From Oscillospiraceae bacterium (GTDB lineage Bacteria; Bacillota_A; Clostridia; Oscillospirales; Oscillospiraceae), in the NCBI GenBank assembly GCA_017545325.1, contig JAFWOX010000091.1, forward strand, positions 20,740 to 84,739: a DNA stretch of 64,000 bases. Reading direction: 5' to 3'. A program made the position numbers and the translations under genes. The notes beneath the pieces were generated by a model. The model made no database searches. It had not been told where the DNA came from and saw only the letters and a list, made by a program, of their open reading frames with translations. Shown piece after piece: positions 16,077 through 24,142 of the stretch. Within the stretch, counting starts at the first letter, position 1, and each line of letters opens with the position of its first letter.

Positions 16077-16700
16077 CTACTTTACCCGGAAGGAGGCGGT
16101 GATCGACGTATAGGCCGTATCTCCCTTGAGCCGGATGCCGATGATCTTCACCGTATACTTTCCGCTCTCGAGACCCTCGACGGCGATCTCCATTTCATCC
16201 CTGTCCAGCTCGCTGATCCGGCATGTATAAACCTTGCCGGCAGCATCCCTGATCACGACCCTGGGGTTCTTGTACTGGACCAGTCCGTAGAAATCCAGCT
16301 CCAGCTCCCCGTCCCTGGGGTCATACTTGGCCTTCCTGACGGAAAGCTCGCTCTTGGGCGTTTTGAAGGTTCCCGTCACGGCGCCGTAGGCGCCGGCGTA
16401 TCCCCTCCGGACGCCGGAAATGGTGAAGGTATACTGGGTGCTCGGCTTCAGGCCTTCCACATGAAAGGTGATATCGTCGTCGTCCTTATCCGTGATCCTG
16501 ACCGGGAGCGCTTCTCCCGCCGGGTCCTCCACCACCACGGAAACGTTTCTGTACTGGACCTTCGTTTTGAAATCCACTTCAACATAACCGCGGCCTTCAT
16601 ATTCGGCCTTCTGCATCTCCGGCGCGGCAGCCATGGCGGGAACCGCCATGCAGACCATGATCACCAGAGCGAGCATCGCTGCTGCAAAACGTCTCTTCAT
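16077..16700 (-). CDS. Secreted protein with two tandem beta-sandwich-like repeats
   Basis: 207 residues. A signal peptide (MKRRFAAAMLALVIMV onward) ends at AMAAAPE, giving a likely cleavage after Ala-Met-Ala. The mature part is two homologous domains of about 90 residues: the first from KAEYEGRGYVEVDFKTKVQY to KTP, the second from KAKYDPRDGELELDFYGLVQY to the end. Each has the pattern VQY-(R/K)-N-x-x-V-x-(D/E) and a VEGL-x-x-x-x-Y turn typical of fibronectin type III-like folds. No enzyme motif is seen, so a wall-associated binding or structural role is possible. AAGGAGG precedes the ATG. It lies just upstream of the ECF sigma operon on the same strand, with its own terminator. Confidence 0.8.
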   Translation of the reverse strand: MKRRFAAAMLALVIMVCMAVPAMAAAPEMQKAEYEGRGYVEVDFKTKVQYRNVSVVVEDPAGEALPVRITDKDDDDITFHVEGLKPSTQYTFTISGVRRGYAGAYGAVTGTFKTPKSELSVRKAKYDPRDGELELDFYGLVQYKNPRVVIRDAAGKVYTCRISELDRDEMEIAVEGLESGKYTVKIIGIRLKGDTAYTSITASFRVK

Positions 16701-16933
16701 CGATCCTTTCCTCCTTCAATTTGAATGGATTGTTCTTTCTGCGGCCGGTTCTCTCCTGACCGCTATCCTAGATTTCACCGGTCCGCCCTTTCACCCGGAT
16801 AATGCGGGAGCGGCCCGATTTATCGCAGCCGATTTGAAAAAAGCAAAAAAGCCGATGGAAGGCTGCTCCGCCCCGAAGGGCGGGGAAGCGGCCCCGGCCA
16901 TGCCGGCGGCCGACGGAAGTCCTGTTTTTTCCC
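16701..16933. other. Intergenic region between divergent genes
   Basis: Holds the upstream DNA of the secreted-protein gene, with only a weak minus-strand promoter candidate (GTGAAA, 18 bp, TAGGAT). A GC hairpin CCGCCC / GGGCGG at 16868-16883 is followed on the minus strand by T-runs near 16840-16850, so it could stop minus-strand transcription. No coding sequence is seen. Confidence 0.4.
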
Positions 16934-16962
16934 TTGCTTTCCGGGGCCTATGCGTGTATGAT
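16934..16962 (+). promoter_or_regulatory. Sigma-A promoter for the DUF1292 gene
   Basis: TTGCTT, 17 bp, TATGAT; 48 bp ahead of the ATG. Confidence 0.65.
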
Positions 16963-17010
16963 TTGCTACAGAATACCGTTTCCTGTACAGGACCGGAGAA
17001 GGAGAGCGTT

Positions 17011-17301
17011 ATGGACGAACAAAAGGGGTACGGAGACGATTTCGTCACCATTACCGATGAAGAGGGCAATTCCTATGAGCTGGAGCGGGTCAGCGAGGAG
17101 GATATCGAGCTGGGGGACCGGGTATACCGGGCTTTCCTGCCCGTAGGGGAGACCGAGGACGATTATTATGAAATGATCCTCTTCCGGGTGGTGGAAGAGG
17201 ATGGGGAAGAGCTCCTGGAGGTCATCGAGGACGAGGAGGAGATGCAGAAGGTCTACGAGATCTTTATGGACCGCCTCTTCCAGGAGGAAGACGAAGAATA
17301 A
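17011..17301 (+). CDS. DUF1292 protein (YrzB family)
   Basis: 96 residues, very acidic, cytosolic. The order DDFVTITDEEGNSYELE, ELGDRVYRAFLPV and YYEMILFRVVEEDGEELLEV with the ending Asp/Glu-rich helix is the DUF1292 signature. GGAGAAGGAGAG precedes ATG 17011. In many Firmicutes this gene travels with alaS, ireB and ruvX; here it is alone between its own promoter and a strong terminator. Function is unknown. Confidence 0.88.
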   Translation: MDEQKGYGDDFVTITDEEGNSYELERVSEEDIELGDRVYRAFLPVGETEDDYYEMILFRVVEEDGEELLEVIEDEEEMQKVYEIFMDRLFQEEDEE

Positions 17302-17316
17302 CCGGGAGGAACGCCG

Positions 17317-17350
17317 ACCCGCCTGCCAGGCTTGCGGCAGGCGGGTTTTT
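17317..17350 (+). terminator. Strong intrinsic terminator
   Basis: An 11-bp stem ACCCGCCTGCC / GGCAGGCGGGT followed by five T. Confidence 0.92.
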
Positions 17351-17398
17351 GCCGGCTTCTCCCCGGCGTCCGGCGGCTCCGGGGGGAGGGCAAAGCAT

Positions 17399-17435
17399 AA
17401 AAACTGCCGGGTCAGCCAAAGGACTGATCCGGCAG
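17399..17435 (-). terminator. Terminator of the structured RNA
   Basis: A 12-bp stem CTGCCGGGTCAG / CTGATCCGGCAG (one wobble) directly followed by TTTTT on the minus strand. Confidence 0.85.
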
Positions 17436-17664
17436 TCTTCCCTTTCCGGTTCCCCGCCTGTGCCGTGTGGACCCGTTTATCACCTGCACGAATTGCAGGT
17501 GGGTCGCCGCCCCGGGGCTTCTCTGCTTCCAACGTCCGCCCGGAGGGCGGGAGGCCTGCAATTCACCGCGGGAGAAAAGCGTCCCTTATCATTGATGTGG
17601 GTTCTAAATAGGCCCATCACGCACACGGCAGGGCGTTCCTTGCAGCGAAGCGGAGCCCCGCCAC
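17399..17664 (-). ncRNA. Structured non-coding RNA, candidate 6S RNA
   Basis: A free-standing minus-strand unit of about 265 bases with a near-perfect promoter (TTGATA, 17 bp, TATATT) and a terminator ending in TTTTT at 17399, but no credible reading frame. It folds into a long rod: CCGTGTG (plus 17622-17628) pairs with CACACGG (plus 17463-17469), extended outward by CGCC(C)TG / CAGGCG, closing about 175 bases. Inside are a perfect 8-bp hairpin at 17481-17501 (CACCTGCA / TGCAGGTG), a CCGCCC / GGGCGG hairpin, and a small GATG / CATC stem-loop. A long rod with an open centre, this size and this stand-alone layout suit Firmicute 6S RNA, which binds sigma-A RNA polymerase. The name is inference, since no profile search was possible. 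Confidence 0.55.
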
Positions 17665-17670
17665 GCATTT

Positions 17671-17699
17671 AATATACCACAGAGACCGGGAAATATCAA
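17671..17699 (-). promoter_or_regulatory. Sigma-A promoter of the structured RNA
   Basis: TTGATA, 17 bp, TATATT on the minus strand; predicted start near 17664. Confidence 0.8.
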
Positions 17700-17793
17700 T
17701 AGGTGGGGATGGTCGAAACCTGTTAAATCCAGCCATTGTGCACAAGGGCGGCGGCTCCTGCGCGCCGCTTCTGCGCGCCATAGCAGAATTTGC

Positions 17794-17822
17794 TTGCAAT
17801 CGGGGGAAAAAACGCATATACT
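17794..17822 (+). promoter_or_regulatory. Sigma-A promoter for the foldase gene
   Basis: TTGCAA, 17 bp, TATACT; 48 bp ahead of the start codon. Confidence 0.7.
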
Positions 17823-17869
17823 ATACCAATGCCGCAGTATACATCTTGCAGACAAGGACGGAAGAGAAT

Positions 17870-19390
17870 ATGAGTGCATCCAGAGAGAAGAGGATCCGCT
17901 TCGAGGAACGGGCGGAAGGCAAGGAAAAACGCCAGATCCGGGCGAAGGACAACCGGAAGGTCGCCCGGCGCAAAAAGCTCATCACCACTGCAGCCGTTGC
18001 GGTGATCGTGATCGTGCTGGTGCTTCTGGTGGTGGTGAATTCCACCCTGTTCTATACGGGCGTCCCCGCCCTTCGGATCGGAGATTCGCGGTATACCGCC
18101 GCGGACTTCAACTATGAGTATTTCACCAGTTACTACCAGACCTACAGCAACATTGCCAGCACCTATGGGGATTATGCCTCCATGCTGCTGGATACGTCGA
18201 AGCCGCTGAATAAGCAGTATTACAGCGAGACCGAGACCTGGGCGGATTATTTCGAGGGCAACGCCCTGACCCAGCTGCAGCAGATGAGCATCCTGAACGA
18301 TATGGCCAAGAAGGAGGGATGGACCCTCAGCGCCGAGCGGTCCGCGGACATCGAGGCCAACATCAATCAGGTGAAGACCGACGCCGTCAGCCAGGGGTAC
18401 ACCGATTATAAGGCTTATCTCCAGGCGCTGTACGGCAAGGGCATGACGGAGAAGCTTCTGCGGGAGCTCCTGCAGAAATCCTTCACCGCCACCTACTACA
18501 GCCAGGACCTGGTGGATCGGTGGAAGGCCGCCGCCACGGATGAGGAGAAGCAGGCCTACTACGACGATGTGCAGAGCAGCTACAACCTCATCACCTTCAT
18601 GATGTACCACGTGGACGGCTCCCCCAATGACGAGGAGGGCATCGACTCCGAGACCGCCATGCTGGCTGCGAAGAACACTGCGGACGAGATCGCCTCCGCG
18701 GTGGACCAGATCACCTTTGCGGATGCGGTGCGCCGGCATGCGCCCGAGGCGGAGAGAGCGAATTATGAGTCCGACGACGCCTGCCTGACCCGCAACGCCT
18801 CCCCCACAGCCATCGACGCCAATTACCGGTCCTGGCTGACGGATACCGCCAGACAGTTCGGGGAGACCACCGTTGTCCAGGGGACCAACGGATACGATGT
18901 GATCATGTTCCTGGAAGCCAACGACAACCGCTTCAAGCTGGTGAATTACCGGGGCATCGTGATCTCCGTCGCCACGGATGAAGAAGGCCGGGTGACGGAC
19001 GATTCCATGAAGCAGGCCCAGGAAACTGTGGACACCATCATGGAGGAGTTCAACGCCGATCCCACGGAGGAGACCTTCGCCAAGCTGGCCAACGAGTATA
19101 ACGGCTCCAGCACCAACGGCGGCCTGCAGGAAAATGTGGTCATGGGTACCCTGGCGAACCATGACCTGGAGCAGTATCTCTTCGATGAGTCCGCCCGGCA
19201 GCCCGGGGATATCTACAGCTTCTACAGCGATAAGAGCTTCTATATCGCTTACTTCGTGGGCTACGGCGATCAGTACAATCTGCGCATTGCGGAGAACCTC
19301 ATGGCTGAGGAACAGTACACCGGTCTGATCGAGGGAGCCAAGGAGGACTATGCCATCAAGAAGCTCTTCGCCTTCCGCTTCACCAAATAA
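17870..19390 (+). CDS. Membrane-anchored PpiC/SurA-type peptidyl-prolyl isomerase
   Basis: 506 residues from ATG 17870. A highly charged N-terminal stretch is followed by one membrane helix (about 37-58, ITTAAVAVIVIVLVLLVVV), placing the rest outside the cell. A SurA-like helical chaperone region covers about 65-240. A parvulin-like domain occupies roughly 380-480 (ETVDTIMEEFNADPTEETFAKL, then STNGGLQENV and LANHDLEQYLFD). It should help secreted proteins fold, like PrsA, but lacks a lipobox and is anchored by the helix instead. The open frame extends upstream to 17738 without a ribosome binding site. Monocistronic. Confidence 0.83.
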   Translation: MSASREKRIRFEERAEGKEKRQIRAKDNRKVARRKKLITTAAVAVIVIVLVLLVVVNSTLFYTGVPALRIGDSRYTAADFNYEYFTSYYQTYSNIASTYGDYASMLLDTSKPLNKQYYSETETWADYFEGNALTQLQQMSILNDMAKKEGWTLSAERSADIEANINQVKTDAVSQGYTDYKAYLQALYGKGMTEKLLRELLQKSFTATYYSQDLVDRWKAAATDEEKQAYYDDVQSSYNLITFMMYHVDGSPNDEEGIDSETAMLAAKNTADEIASAVDQITFADAVRRHAPEAERANYESDDACLTRNASPTAIDANYRSWLTDTARQFGETTVVQGTNGYDVIMFLEANDNRFKLVNYRGIVISVATDEEGRVTDDSMKQAQETVDTIMEEFNADPTEETFAKLANEYNGSSTNGGLQENVVMGTLANHDLEQYLFDESARQPGDIYSFYSDKSFYIAYFVGYGDQYNLRIAENLMAEEQYTGLIEGAKEDYAIKKLFAFRFTK

Positions 19391-19410
19391 TCCCGCCGAA
19401 TAAGGCGCCG

Positions 19411-19455
19411 CATCCCCGGAACGGTTTTATCCAGGCCGTCCCGGGGATGTTTTTT
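19411..19455 (+). terminator. Intrinsic terminator after the foldase gene
   Basis: CATCCCCGG / CCGGGGATG stem with an inner ACGG / CCGT, then six T. Confidence 0.88.
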
Positions 19456-19470
19456 CCCGGGAAATTTCCC

Positions 19471-19510
19471 TTGACAAACCTACAAATGTAGGGTAACCTA
19501 CAGATGTAGG
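19471..19510 (+). promoter_or_regulatory. Promoter with twin BlaI-type operators
   Basis: TTGACA at 19471-19476, 17 bp, TAACCT at 19494-19499. Two 14-bp palindromes, CCTACAAATGTAGG (19479-19492) and CCTACAGATGTAGG (19497-19510), are centred 18 bp apart on the spacer and just past the -10. They carry the TACA/TGTA half-sites of BlaI/MecI repressors, so the operon should repress itself. Confidence 0.85.
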
Positions 19511-19536
19511 TTAGAATAACGAAAGGAGGGAAGGAA

Positions 19537-19920
19537 ATGGCCGGTCTGAGCGATGCGGAATGGGAGGTCATGAACGTCCTGTGGACTGGGGGGGACCTGA
19601 CCCTGGCGGAGATCCGGGAGCGGCTTCGGGCGGCGGGAAACCGCTGGGCCGGGAACACGGTGCAGACCTTTTTGGCCCGGCTGGAGAAAAAGGGGGCCGT
19701 CACAGTTTCCCGGAGCGGGCTGCCCTATCGGTATGGGGCGGCGCAGCCCAGGGAGCACTATGAGCGGGAACTGCTGGAGGACCTGAAGAAACGGGTGTTC
19801 CGGGGTTCCGGCCTGCGCATGGTCTCCTCCTTCATGCAGCTGGAGCCCCTGAGCCGGGAAGACCTGGCGGAGCTGCGGCGGGTGATCGACGAGAGCTTCG
19901 GAGAGGAGGATGCGCCGTGA
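19537..19920 (+). CDS. BlaI/MecI-family transcriptional repressor
   Basis: 127 residues, winged-helix repressor. LSDAEWEVMNVLW at the start, then TLAEIRERL and NTVQTFLARLEKKGAV form the DNA-binding fold; the C-terminal helices serve dimerisation. GGAGGG lies ahead of ATG 19537. It overlaps the following BlaR1-like gene by four bases. The twin TACA/TGTA operators in its own promoter show autoregulation. In beta-lactam systems this repressor is cleaved after BlaR1 activation; the actual signal here is unknown because the partner has no sensor domain. Confidence 0.93.
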   Translation: MAGLSDAEWEVMNVLWTGGDLTLAEIRERLRAAGNRWAGNTVQTFLARLEKKGAVTVSRSGLPYRYGAAQPREHYERELLEDLKKRVFRGSGLRMVSSFMQLEPLSREDLAELRRVIDESFGEEDAP

Positions 19921-21017
19921 TGATCCGATTGGCGGAATGGCTGGTCCATCTGACCTATGCCGCCCTGTTCGGCAGCCTGGGGGCTGTGCTGCTCCTCCTG
20001 GTCCGGCGATTCGTGACGGTCCGGGCAGGGCCGCGATATACCGCAGCCCTCTGGACGATGCTGTTGTTCTGGATGGGGGTGATCCTGCTGCTTTCCGGCC
20101 GGGGTCGTATGCGCTTCAATGATTTTCTGTTTCGGCATGATTTGGCGTTCTTGGTCCATGGGCTGCTGCATTTGGATTTTTATGATAGGCGGCTGGTAGA
20201 CGGTATCTCCGACGGCAGTGTCTGGGCCCGGTTATGGTTGCGCCCGATACCCCAGAACTGGGCGGCGAAAGGGGAGGCAACGACAGTCATCCTGGTCTGC
20301 TTTGCCGTCTGGCTTCTGGGCCTCCTGCTGTTCTGGCTCCTGGTCGTGTACCGGTACAGGCAGGCGAAGCGGGCTCTCCGTCATCTCCCTCCCACGGAGG
20401 ACCCGGAGATCCGGGAACTGCTGCGGCAGGAGTGCCTCTGGCTGGGGATCCGGGGATCGGTCGATGCGTTTCTTCTGCCGGCCTCCGGGACGGGAAAGGG
20501 GATATTCTCCCCCTGCGTCATGGGCTTTCGGGACCCCGTTCTCCTGCTCCCGGGGGAGCTGTGGGGCCGACTGCATCCGGAGGGGAAGGAGGCCGTAGTC
20601 GCCCATGAGCTGATGCATATCCGGAGGCGGGATAATCTGCGCAACCTGATCCTGCTGGCCTTCCACAGCGTCTTCTGGTTCGCCCCGCCGATCCGCATCG
20701 CCCTGCGGGCCTGTCGGCAGGATCTGGAATACCTGCGGGATGCTCAGGTCCTGGGGGAGACCGCCACCCGGCGGGAGCGCCGGGGGTATATGGAAGCCAT
20801 CCTCTCCGTGGCGGAGGAGTGCGCCAGGCACTACTGCCCGACCCTGCACAGCGGCATGTTCACCGGCAGCGGCGCGGGCTTCCGGCTCCGTCTCCTGGAG
20901 AAGGAAACAAAGCGGCCGGTGCGGACTGCTCTGGGCCGGGCCCTGTGGGTCCTGACCGCCCTTGCCTTCCCGGCCGTGATCGTGGTCTTCCGCGGCGTCG
21001 TGCTGCTCCAGGCGTAG
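19917..21017 (+). CDS. BlaR1-like M56 membrane metallopeptidase without sensor domain
   Basis: 366 residues. Membrane helices at about 10-30, 42-62 and 121-145, a cytoplasmic zinc protease domain with HELMH (zinc ligands and catalytic Glu, near residue 230) and a last helix at the very C-terminus. Classical BlaR1 and MecR1 are about 585-600 residues and carry an external penicillin-binding sensor; it is absent here, the protein ending just after the last helix. It probably cleaves or inactivates the adjacent BlaI-type repressor in response to another signal. Co-transcribed with the repressor, four-base overlap. The next gene converges with one base between stops. Confidence 0.9.
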   Translation: MMIRLAEWLVHLTYAALFGSLGAVLLLLVRRFVTVRAGPRYTAALWTMLLFWMGVILLLSGRGRMRFNDFLFRHDLAFLVHGLLHLDFYDRRLVDGISDGSVWARLWLRPIPQNWAAKGEATTVILVCFAVWLLGLLLFWLLVVYRYRQAKRALRHLPPTEDPEIRELLRQECLWLGIRGSVDAFLLPASGTGKGIFSPCVMGFRDPVLLLPGELWGRLHPEGKEAVVAHELMHIRRRDNLRNLILLAFHSVFWFAPPIRIALRACRQDLEYLRDAQVLGETATRRERRGYMEAILSVAEECARHYCPTLHSGMFTGSGAGFRLRLLEKETKRPVRTALGRALWVLTALAFPAVIVVFRGVVLLQA

Positions 21018-21018
21018 A

Positions 21019-22053
21019 TCAGCCCGGCATTCCGGTCATCTCCTCCGGCAGCTCATCCAGCCAGGTGGACTTGATTCCCGTTTCCGTCATTTCATAGAGG
21101 ATGCAGGGCTTCTCCGGCCAGGGGGTGCGGGTCAGGAGCTCATGGATCCCGTCCCCGTCCATGTCCACGATCCGATAACCGCCGTCCTCATAAGCACCAT
21201 AGCCCAGGCAGTTCGCCGCCGTGAGCAGATCCGTCATGGGCTGTTGCAGCCAGCCGTCGCCGTCGCCTCCCCGGGTGAAGACGTAGGTGGAGAGATAACC
21301 GGATCCCCGGGGATTTGGCTGCCGGGAGAGGATCTTCACGCAGATGCGGGGGTAACCGAAAAGGTCCCCGTCGCCATCATAGTAAACGAAGGAGGACCCC
21401 ACCTCGTCCATGGGGGTGCCTATGGCGATACCGCCGGTATGCCAGTTCAGCAGCTTTCCCGTCCAGGTCCGACGGCTCCAGCGGTATTCCGCCTCCAGGG
21501 AATATCCGTCGGCGATCTGCCCGGCCAGCTCCTGCTTTTCCCCTTCGTTTCCGGCATAGGCGAGCTGCAGCAGATGGCCGTCCCTCTCCGTGAAAAGCAG
21601 CAGGTTTCCGCCACGCTCCTCCGTGTGGAGGACGATCAGCGTGCCGCTCTCCGACACTTCGGGCCTGGTCAGCAGTACCCCCACGACCGCCAGGGCCGCC
21701 AGGAGCAGCAGGGCCAAAACGGCGATCCACCGCCGCCGACTGGTCCGCTCCTTCCGAATGCTGTCCCAGGAAATGGCAAGCAGGCCCTGGACCAGCGGCG
21801 TTTCTGCCGGGGTTACGGATTCCTCACCGGCTGCTTCGTCCTCTTTTCGCCGGCAGGATACCAGCTCTGAAACGCCCAGGCCGAAGACGGCGGCCAGAGG
21901 TTCCAGCAGGGTCACATCCGGGTAGCTGAGTCCCCGCTCCCATTTGCTCACGGCCTTGTCCGTCACATGGAGCCGCTCCGCCAAGGTTTTCTGGGTCAGG
22001 CCAAGCTCCCGACGGTTCAGGGCGACAAAACTGCCGAATTCCGCTTTTTCCAT
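21019..22053 (-). CDS. XRE-family regulator with membrane anchor and external domain
   Basis: 344 residues from ATG 22053 (GAGG eight bases ahead; the upstream GTG at 22062 lies in the ribosome binding site). An N-terminal helix-turn-helix (LGLTQKTLAERLHVTDKAVS, residues about 18-40), a linker, one membrane helix (about 107-128, WIAVLALLLLAALAVVGVLL) and an external domain of about 210 residues. The external part has two DxDGDG calcium-loop-like motifs, YYDGDGDLFG and VDMDGDGIHEL, of the FG-GAP/VCBS kind. The layout suggests direct signal transfer across the membrane to DNA. Target genes are unknown. It converges on the BlaR1-like gene with a one-base gap and no visible terminator between. 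Confidence 0.83.
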   Translation of the reverse strand: MEKAEFGSFVALNRRELGLTQKTLAERLHVTDKAVSKWERGLSYPDVTLLEPLAAVFGLGVSELVSCRRKEDEAAGEESVTPAETPLVQGLLAISWDSIRKERTSRRRWIAVLALLLLAALAVVGVLLTRPEVSESGTLIVLHTEERGGNLLLFTERDGHLLQLAYAGNEGEKQELAGQIADGYSLEAEYRWSRRTWTGKLLNWHTGGIAIGTPMDEVGSSFVYYDGDGDLFGYPRICVKILSRQPNPRGSGYLSTYVFTRGGDGDGWLQQPMTDLLTAANCLGYGAYEDGGYRIVDMDGDGIHELLTRTPWPEKPCILYEMTETGIKSTWLDELPEEMTGMPG

Positions 22054-22134
22054 TTCAATCACCTCGGGCTCAGTTTAGCTTTGCCGATTCTCCGGCGCAA
22101 CCGACCAACGGTAGAATCCGCCGGTTTACATCCG

Positions 22135-22165
22135 AAAAAGCCCCGAAGCGGCGACGCTTCGGGGC
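22135..22165 (-). terminator. Terminator of the flavoprotein gene
   Basis: Perfect 10-bp stem GCCCCGAAGC / GCTTCGGGGC; on the minus strand followed by CTTTTTC. A second perfect stem TTCGCGCC / GGCGCGAA lies at 22190-22209. Confidence 0.8.
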
Positions 22166-22216
22166 ATTCCTGCTAAAGGGCTCGCAGAGTTCGCGCCAAC
22201 AGGCGCGAATCGGAGC

Positions 22217-23788
22217 TCAGGCTTCTCCGTTCACAATGGTCTCCGCCGCCTGGCGGGCCCAGGTGAGGCAGCGCCCGTGGCTGTTGCCGTTGAACAGCAG
22301 GGGGTAGTCCACTCCGTAGAGGCCGCCCGCCACCATGCCCACGGCCAGCAGGCCGGGGATGGGCTCGTCCCTGGCGTCCAGGACCCGGAGCTTCACATCC
22401 GTGTTCACCCCGCCGAACACGTCCAGCAGGGAGGGACCGAATTTCAGGGCGTAGAAGGGGGGCTTGTCGATGGGGGTGAGGAGGGCGGTGCGCTTGCCGT
22501 AATCCTCGTCGTTCTGCTTCTGATACAGCTCGTTGTACCGGGCGACGGTGGCCAGGAAGGTATCCTTGGGCACGCCCATCTGCTCCGCCAGCTCCTCCAG
22601 GGTATCCGCCTTGCAGCAGGTGCCGTTCTGCACATACCGGTCGATGGACTCCTTGGTGCCGTTGTCGTCGCTCCAGCCATGGCCGTACTCCGCCATCAGC
22701 GGCTCCACGAACTGACCGCCGCTGATGGGGGAGAGAAACCGTACCTGGTCCAGCCAGCGGTCGTCGAACACGCTGAAGGCCCATTGGCCCCCAGGCTGCT
22801 CCAGGGTGCGGATGGCCTTGGCCTGGACCCAGGTGTCCTCGTTCATGTACCGTCTGCCCTGCTGGTTCACATGGAGGAAGAAGAAGGCGAACATGGAGTA
22901 GGCGATCAGGTGGAGGGAAATGGCCCAGTCGTGGGCCTCGTATTCCGCCCCCGCCCAGTAGGCCATCTGGTGCCCGTCCCCGGTGTTGACCCCCTCGGGG
23001 AAGTACCCGTTATGGGCGGCGCGAAGGCCCAGGGGGGCGAAGTATTTCAGCATCTCCCGGTTCCCGGCGATGTCCCCGGTGGCCAGGACCACGGCCTTCT
23101 TGCCCACGTAGCGGCGGTATACCCCGTCGTTGTCCTTCGCGATGAAGGAGACCACCCGGCCCGTCTCGTCCTTCTCCAGATACAGGGCCCGGTTGTTCCG
23201 GTCCAGCCGCTGCCCGGCGTCCAGGATCACCTTCTCCATGATCTCGCACATGAGGAAGGCGGTCTTGTTGTTTTTGTACACATGGTAGCCCGGCTTCTGC
23301 ACGATGTAGTGAGTGCCGGGGTACTCGGTGAAGTCCGGTCCCTTGTAGTAGCCGCCGAAGAGATGGCCCTCGATGGCTTCGCCCCCGGTCTCCAGCAGCC
23401 ATTCGAAGGCCTCCTCGCTCTTGTTCACATAGAGCCAGAGCAGGTCCTCGTTCACCCGGCTGCCGCAGATGCGCATCCAGTCCCGGGCGAACTGCTTCTT
23501 ATCGATGAAGACGCCGTTCTCCCGCTGGATATGGCTGCCCACGGAGGCGATATGCGCCCCATGGGCCACCAGGCCCTTGTACTTATCGATGAGGGCGACG
23601 GTGAGGCCCAGCTGGACGCACCTCGCCCCGGTGGCGAGACCGGCGATGCCGCCGCCGATGATGGCTACGTCCGCCGTGACAGTCTCCTGAATGAGGCTTT
23701 CGTCGATCTTCGGGGGCGGCGTGCCCCAGGGATACCGGGCCGCCCGCACCTGGGGATCGGTGTAGTCTTCCCGCTCGATGAAATGCAT
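22217..23788 (-). CDS. FAD-dependent oxidoreductase, fumarate reductase flavoprotein-like
   Basis: 523 residues, FAD_binding_2 family. The dinucleotide motif AIIGGGIAGLATGARCVQLG begins near residue 43, followed by VALIDK and a second FAD segment ending VVLATGDIAGN; the C-terminal FAD loop reads GMVAGGLYGVDYP. There is no FMN-binding domain, no haem motif and no Tat signal, so it is a soluble cytosolic enzyme, not a respiratory subunit. Family members reduce fumarate, urocanate, or other enoates; the substrate cannot be assigned. AGGGAGG precedes the ATG and the gene is monocistronic. A perfect 16-bp GC palindrome lies in its leader at 23806-23821. Confidence 0.88.
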   Translation of the reverse strand: MHFIEREDYTDPQVRAARYPWGTPPPKIDESLIQETVTADVAIIGGGIAGLATGARCVQLGLTVALIDKYKGLVAHGAHIASVGSHIQRENGVFIDKKQFARDWMRICGSRVNEDLLWLYVNKSEEAFEWLLETGGEAIEGHLFGGYYKGPDFTEYPGTHYIVQKPGYHVYKNNKTAFLMCEIMEKVILDAGQRLDRNNRALYLEKDETGRVVSFIAKDNDGVYRRYVGKKAVVLATGDIAGNREMLKYFAPLGLRAAHNGYFPEGVNTGDGHQMAYWAGAEYEAHDWAISLHLIAYSMFAFFFLHVNQQGRRYMNEDTWVQAKAIRTLEQPGGQWAFSVFDDRWLDQVRFLSPISGGQFVEPLMAEYGHGWSDDNGTKESIDRYVQNGTCCKADTLEELAEQMGVPKDTFLATVARYNELYQKQNDEDYGKRTALLTPIDKPPFYALKFGPSLLDVFGGVNTDVKLRVLDARDEPIPGLLAVGMVAGGLYGVDYPLLFNGNSHGRCLTWARQAAETIVNGEA

Positions 23789-23841
23789 GGTGATTCCTCC
23801 CTCTTGCCCTCCCGGGAGGGCGTTTAATTTGTCTTGGCCTC

Positions 23842-23871
23842 AGTATACCATGGGAAGGGGAGAGGTGTAAA
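23842..23871 (-). promoter_or_regulatory. Sigma-A promoter for the flavoprotein gene
   Basis: TTTACA, 18 bp, TATACT on the minus strand. Confidence 0.65.
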
Positions 23872-23881
23872 CAGAAGAAAG

Positions 23882-24046
23882 GCGCCGCCCTTGCTTGCGC
23901 GGGAGCGGGGGGAGTATCCCGATTTCAAAACCATGGACGCGCTGCAGCTTGCGGCGGCTCTGGTCTGCGGGTGCGATCTGTTCCTCTTCCAGGACAAACG
24001 CCCCCGCCGGTTCAGGGAGCTGCCCTGCCTGCCCCTGGAGGATATC
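23882..24046 (+). pseudogene. Remnant of a PIN-domain (VapC-like) gene
   Basis: About 55 codons read as the C-terminal end of a PIN-domain ribonuclease: FKTMDALQLAAALVCGCDLF, then QDKRPRRF and LPCLPLEDI. The conserved Asp of the TMDALQLAAA motif and the LF-x-x-DKR pattern are characteristic. There is no start codon with a ribosome binding site, no upstream catalytic half, and no stop codon of its own before the frame runs into the antisense of the ABC transporter. The antitoxin partner is not visible. It is therefore a decayed fragment of a toxin-antitoxin locus or stand-alone nuclease. Confidence 0.6.
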
Positions 24047-24075
24047 TGTGCCGTTGAACTCTGTCCAAACAACGC

Positions 24076-24103
24076 AGCGGCCCCGGCGAAAGCCGGAGCC
24101 GCT
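24076..24103 (-). terminator. Probable terminator of the ABC exporter operon
   Basis: Stem AGCGGC-CCCGGC / GCCGGA-GCCGCT with loop GAAA, 40 bp past the last stop; the minus-strand tail (GCGTTGTTTGG) is only partly T-rich. Confidence 0.5.
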
Positions 24104-24142
24104 GTTCCTGTTCCATACCGCCCCGCAGGGCGATTCACGCGT

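Noticed and set aside
17399..17664. Structured RNA considered as tmRNA, RNase P RNA or SRP RNA
   Set aside because: No tRNA-like CCA end or tag frame, no GAGGAAAGUCC-type RNase P core and no GGAA tetraloop SRP motif were found.
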